A program made the position numbers and the translations under genes. From contig JACNJP010000401.1 in assembly GCA_014382465.1 (NCBI GenBank), forward strand, positions 1 through 9,545: DNA of 9,545 nucleotides, written 5' to 3'. This stretch comes from Planctomycetota bacterium. Lineage in GTDB: Bacteria > Planctomycetota > UBA1135. Shown here in pieces: positions 8,308 through 9,545 of the stretch (the first letter of the stretch is position 1; each line of letters opens with the position of its first letter). The notes beneath the pieces are model-generated. The model had not been told where the DNA came from. It saw only the letters and a list, made by a program, of their open reading frames with translations, and did not search any database.

Positions 8308-9480
8308 TCAAGGCCGGATCGGCAGCTCGTGGAAGCCGAGGATTCCCACCCCCAGGCCGGTCATGACCCGCGGGCCGTTGCCGGGGCGCGAGCGGTAGCT
8401 GATCCGGGTGGCCGCTCCGGGCGGGCTGACCTGGAGCAGCAGCGTCCCGCCGTCGGCCCGGCCGGAGACCACCGTGGCGCCGCCGTCGAGCAGGAAGTCC
8501 CACTCGGCGCCGGTCTCGAACACCGGGGCGGCGGCGGGCGAGTGGAACTCCAGCCGCAGCTCGTCCTGCTGCGGGCTGGTGTAGCGGGCCAGGCGGACGT
8601 TCGGCGGCCGCATGCCGGGGATCGCCGGGACGCCGAACAGGTCGTGGGCAACCAAGCGCTCGACCAGGTCGCCGATCTCGCGGTAGCCGGAGTACCAGTA
8701 GTGGCAGCCGTCGTGGCCGCGGACGGCGGTGGTCGCCATCAGCTCGACCTTGGGGTGGTCGCTGGCGGCCAGCCGCAAGGCCTCGTGCACCTCGAGGTTC
8801 GAGGGCAGGCAGCCGTAGCGGATCTGCACCACGTAGACCTTCTCGAGCGCCGGGAAGTCTTCCTCCCAGGCCCGGTAGAGCTGGTCGAAGCGGTCGGCGT
8901 AGTCCGCCCCGGAGGTCAGCCGGTCGGCCTCCCCTTGCAGCCACAGGATCGCCGTGACCGCCTGGCGTACGCCGCCCCGGTCGGCGCGATAGAGCAGCCG
9001 GCCGTAGAGCGTGTCCAGGTCCTCGGGGTCCAGGGGGGCGCGCAGGTGCTCGTCGATCCGCGTGCCGCCCCGGGAGCCGTTCAGGATCGCGATCGGCACA
9101 CCCTGGCGGTCCGCCAGCAGCTGCCCGAGGCGCAGGCCCCAGGCCCCCACCGCCGCCGGGCCGGAGCCGCGCTGGCCTTCGGCCATGCGCCAGTTGCGGT
9201 CGGCCGCGACGCTGGCCGGGTCCAGGCTGTTGGAGCCGAAGGAGCGGCCCCAGGGCCGCTGCGACTGGTTCGCCAGGCCCTCGCCGTGGCCGTCGGCGGC
9301 CTGGGCGTTGGACTGGCCCTGGATCAGGAGGACCTCGCCGCTGAGGAGCCCGTCCCGCACGGCGACGACCGTCTCGGCGGAGGCGCCGCTGACCACCGCG
9401 ACCACCCGGCGGCGGGCGGGGCAGCGGGCCGGGAGCGGCCGGCGGGAGGAGAAGGGCGAGTGGAAACCGGAGAACCCCAT
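8308..9480 (-). CDS. SASA-domain carbohydrate esterase (sialate O-acetylesterase/CE6-like), probably 5' incomplete
   Basis: This is an SGNH-type esterase expected to remove acetyl groups from a polysaccharide outside the cytoplasm. Numbered from the Met at 9480: nucleophile Ser57 in LIQGQSNAQA (block I), NGSRGGT at 134-140 (block II), LQGEAD at 181-186 (block III), and the Asp257/His260 dyad in GHDGCHYWYSGY (block V). Residues about 292-390 form a beta-sandwich often fused to these enzymes, ending GILGFHELPI. The catalytic core is complete. No signal peptide is seen after Met 9480, the sequence there (FSGFHSPFSS) reads like the interior of a longer N-terminal domain, and the frame stays open to the window edge, so the true start probably lies outside. 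Its downstream partner is the beta-helix protein. The substrate is inferred (xylan, pectin or another acetylated glycan); the name 'sialate' is only the family label. Confidence 0.88.
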   Translation of the reverse strand: MGFSGFHSPFSSRRPLPARCPARRRVVAVVSGASAETVVAVRDGLLSGEVLLIQGQSNAQAADGHGEGLANQSQRPWGRSFGSNSLDPASVAADRNWRMAEGQRGSGPAAVGAWGLRLGQLLADRQGVPIAILNGSRGGTRIDEHLRAPLDPEDLDTLYGRLLYRADRGGVRQAVTAILWLQGEADRLTSGADYADRFDQLYRAWEEDFPALEKVYVVQIRYGCLPSNLEVHEALRLAASDHPKVELMATTAVRGHDGCHYWYSGYREIGDLVERLVAHDLFGVPAIPGMRPPNVRLARYTSPQQDELRLEFHSPAAAPVFETGAEWDFLLDGGATVVSGRADGGTLLLQVSPPGAATRISYRSRPGNGPRVMTGLGVGILGFHELPIRP

Positions 9481-9545
9481 TCGCCGGGGGGGCGGGGGAA
9501 AAAACCGGGGGTACAGGCAGAGGGCGCGCCCGCCGGGGCGGCCCC

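Overview
The window is a very GC-rich stretch (roughly 70% by eye) of a bacterial genome. It probably comes from a metagenome contig, because genes run off the left edge and apparently the right edge too. I infer a Planctomycetota-like organism. The basis is the FG-GAP repeat protein ending in a conserved, repeat-free C-terminal domain of a kind I associate with that phylum, together with secreted carbohydrate-active proteins and small membrane-anchored proteins of unknown function. This is a judgement from style and family content; no rRNA or marker gene is present to confirm it.

Layout. Positions 2-1432 (+) hold the 3' part of a secreted FG-GAP/beta-propeller protein with six evenly spaced DxDxDG calcium loops. 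It converges on everything else, which lies on the minus strand, and a GC-rich hairpin sits in the 54-base gap. Reading the minus strand in its own direction (right to left): a SASA/CE6-type carbohydrate esterase (9480-8308, probably 5'-incomplete); a right-handed beta-helix 'pectate lyase 3' protein with a C-terminal fibronectin-III-like domain (8277-6652); a 174-base gap carrying a perfect TATAAT; monomeric NADP-dependent isocitrate dehydrogenase (6477-4231); a D-2-hydroxyacid dehydrogenase with an export signal (4195-3089); a 172-base gap with two small hairpins; and two adjacent paralogous membrane-anchored coiled-coil proteins of unknown function (2916-2188 and 2185-1487).

How they work together. 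The esterase and beta-helix genes are 30 bases apart and look like one transcription unit for deacetylating and binding or cleaving an acetylated polysaccharide outside the cytoplasm. Isocitrate dehydrogenase is central metabolism (TCA cycle, NADPH supply) and appears to have its own promoter. The dehydrogenase 35 bases downstream is probably co-transcribed, but its signal peptide puts it outside the cytoplasm. That is unusual for an NAD(P)-dependent enzyme and is the most intriguing functional point here. The two paralogous small proteins look translationally coupled and form a candidate two-subunit envelope complex.

No stretch longer than 300 bases lacks a gene. I saw no tRNA, rRNA, CRISPR array, insertion sequence, attachment site or origin.
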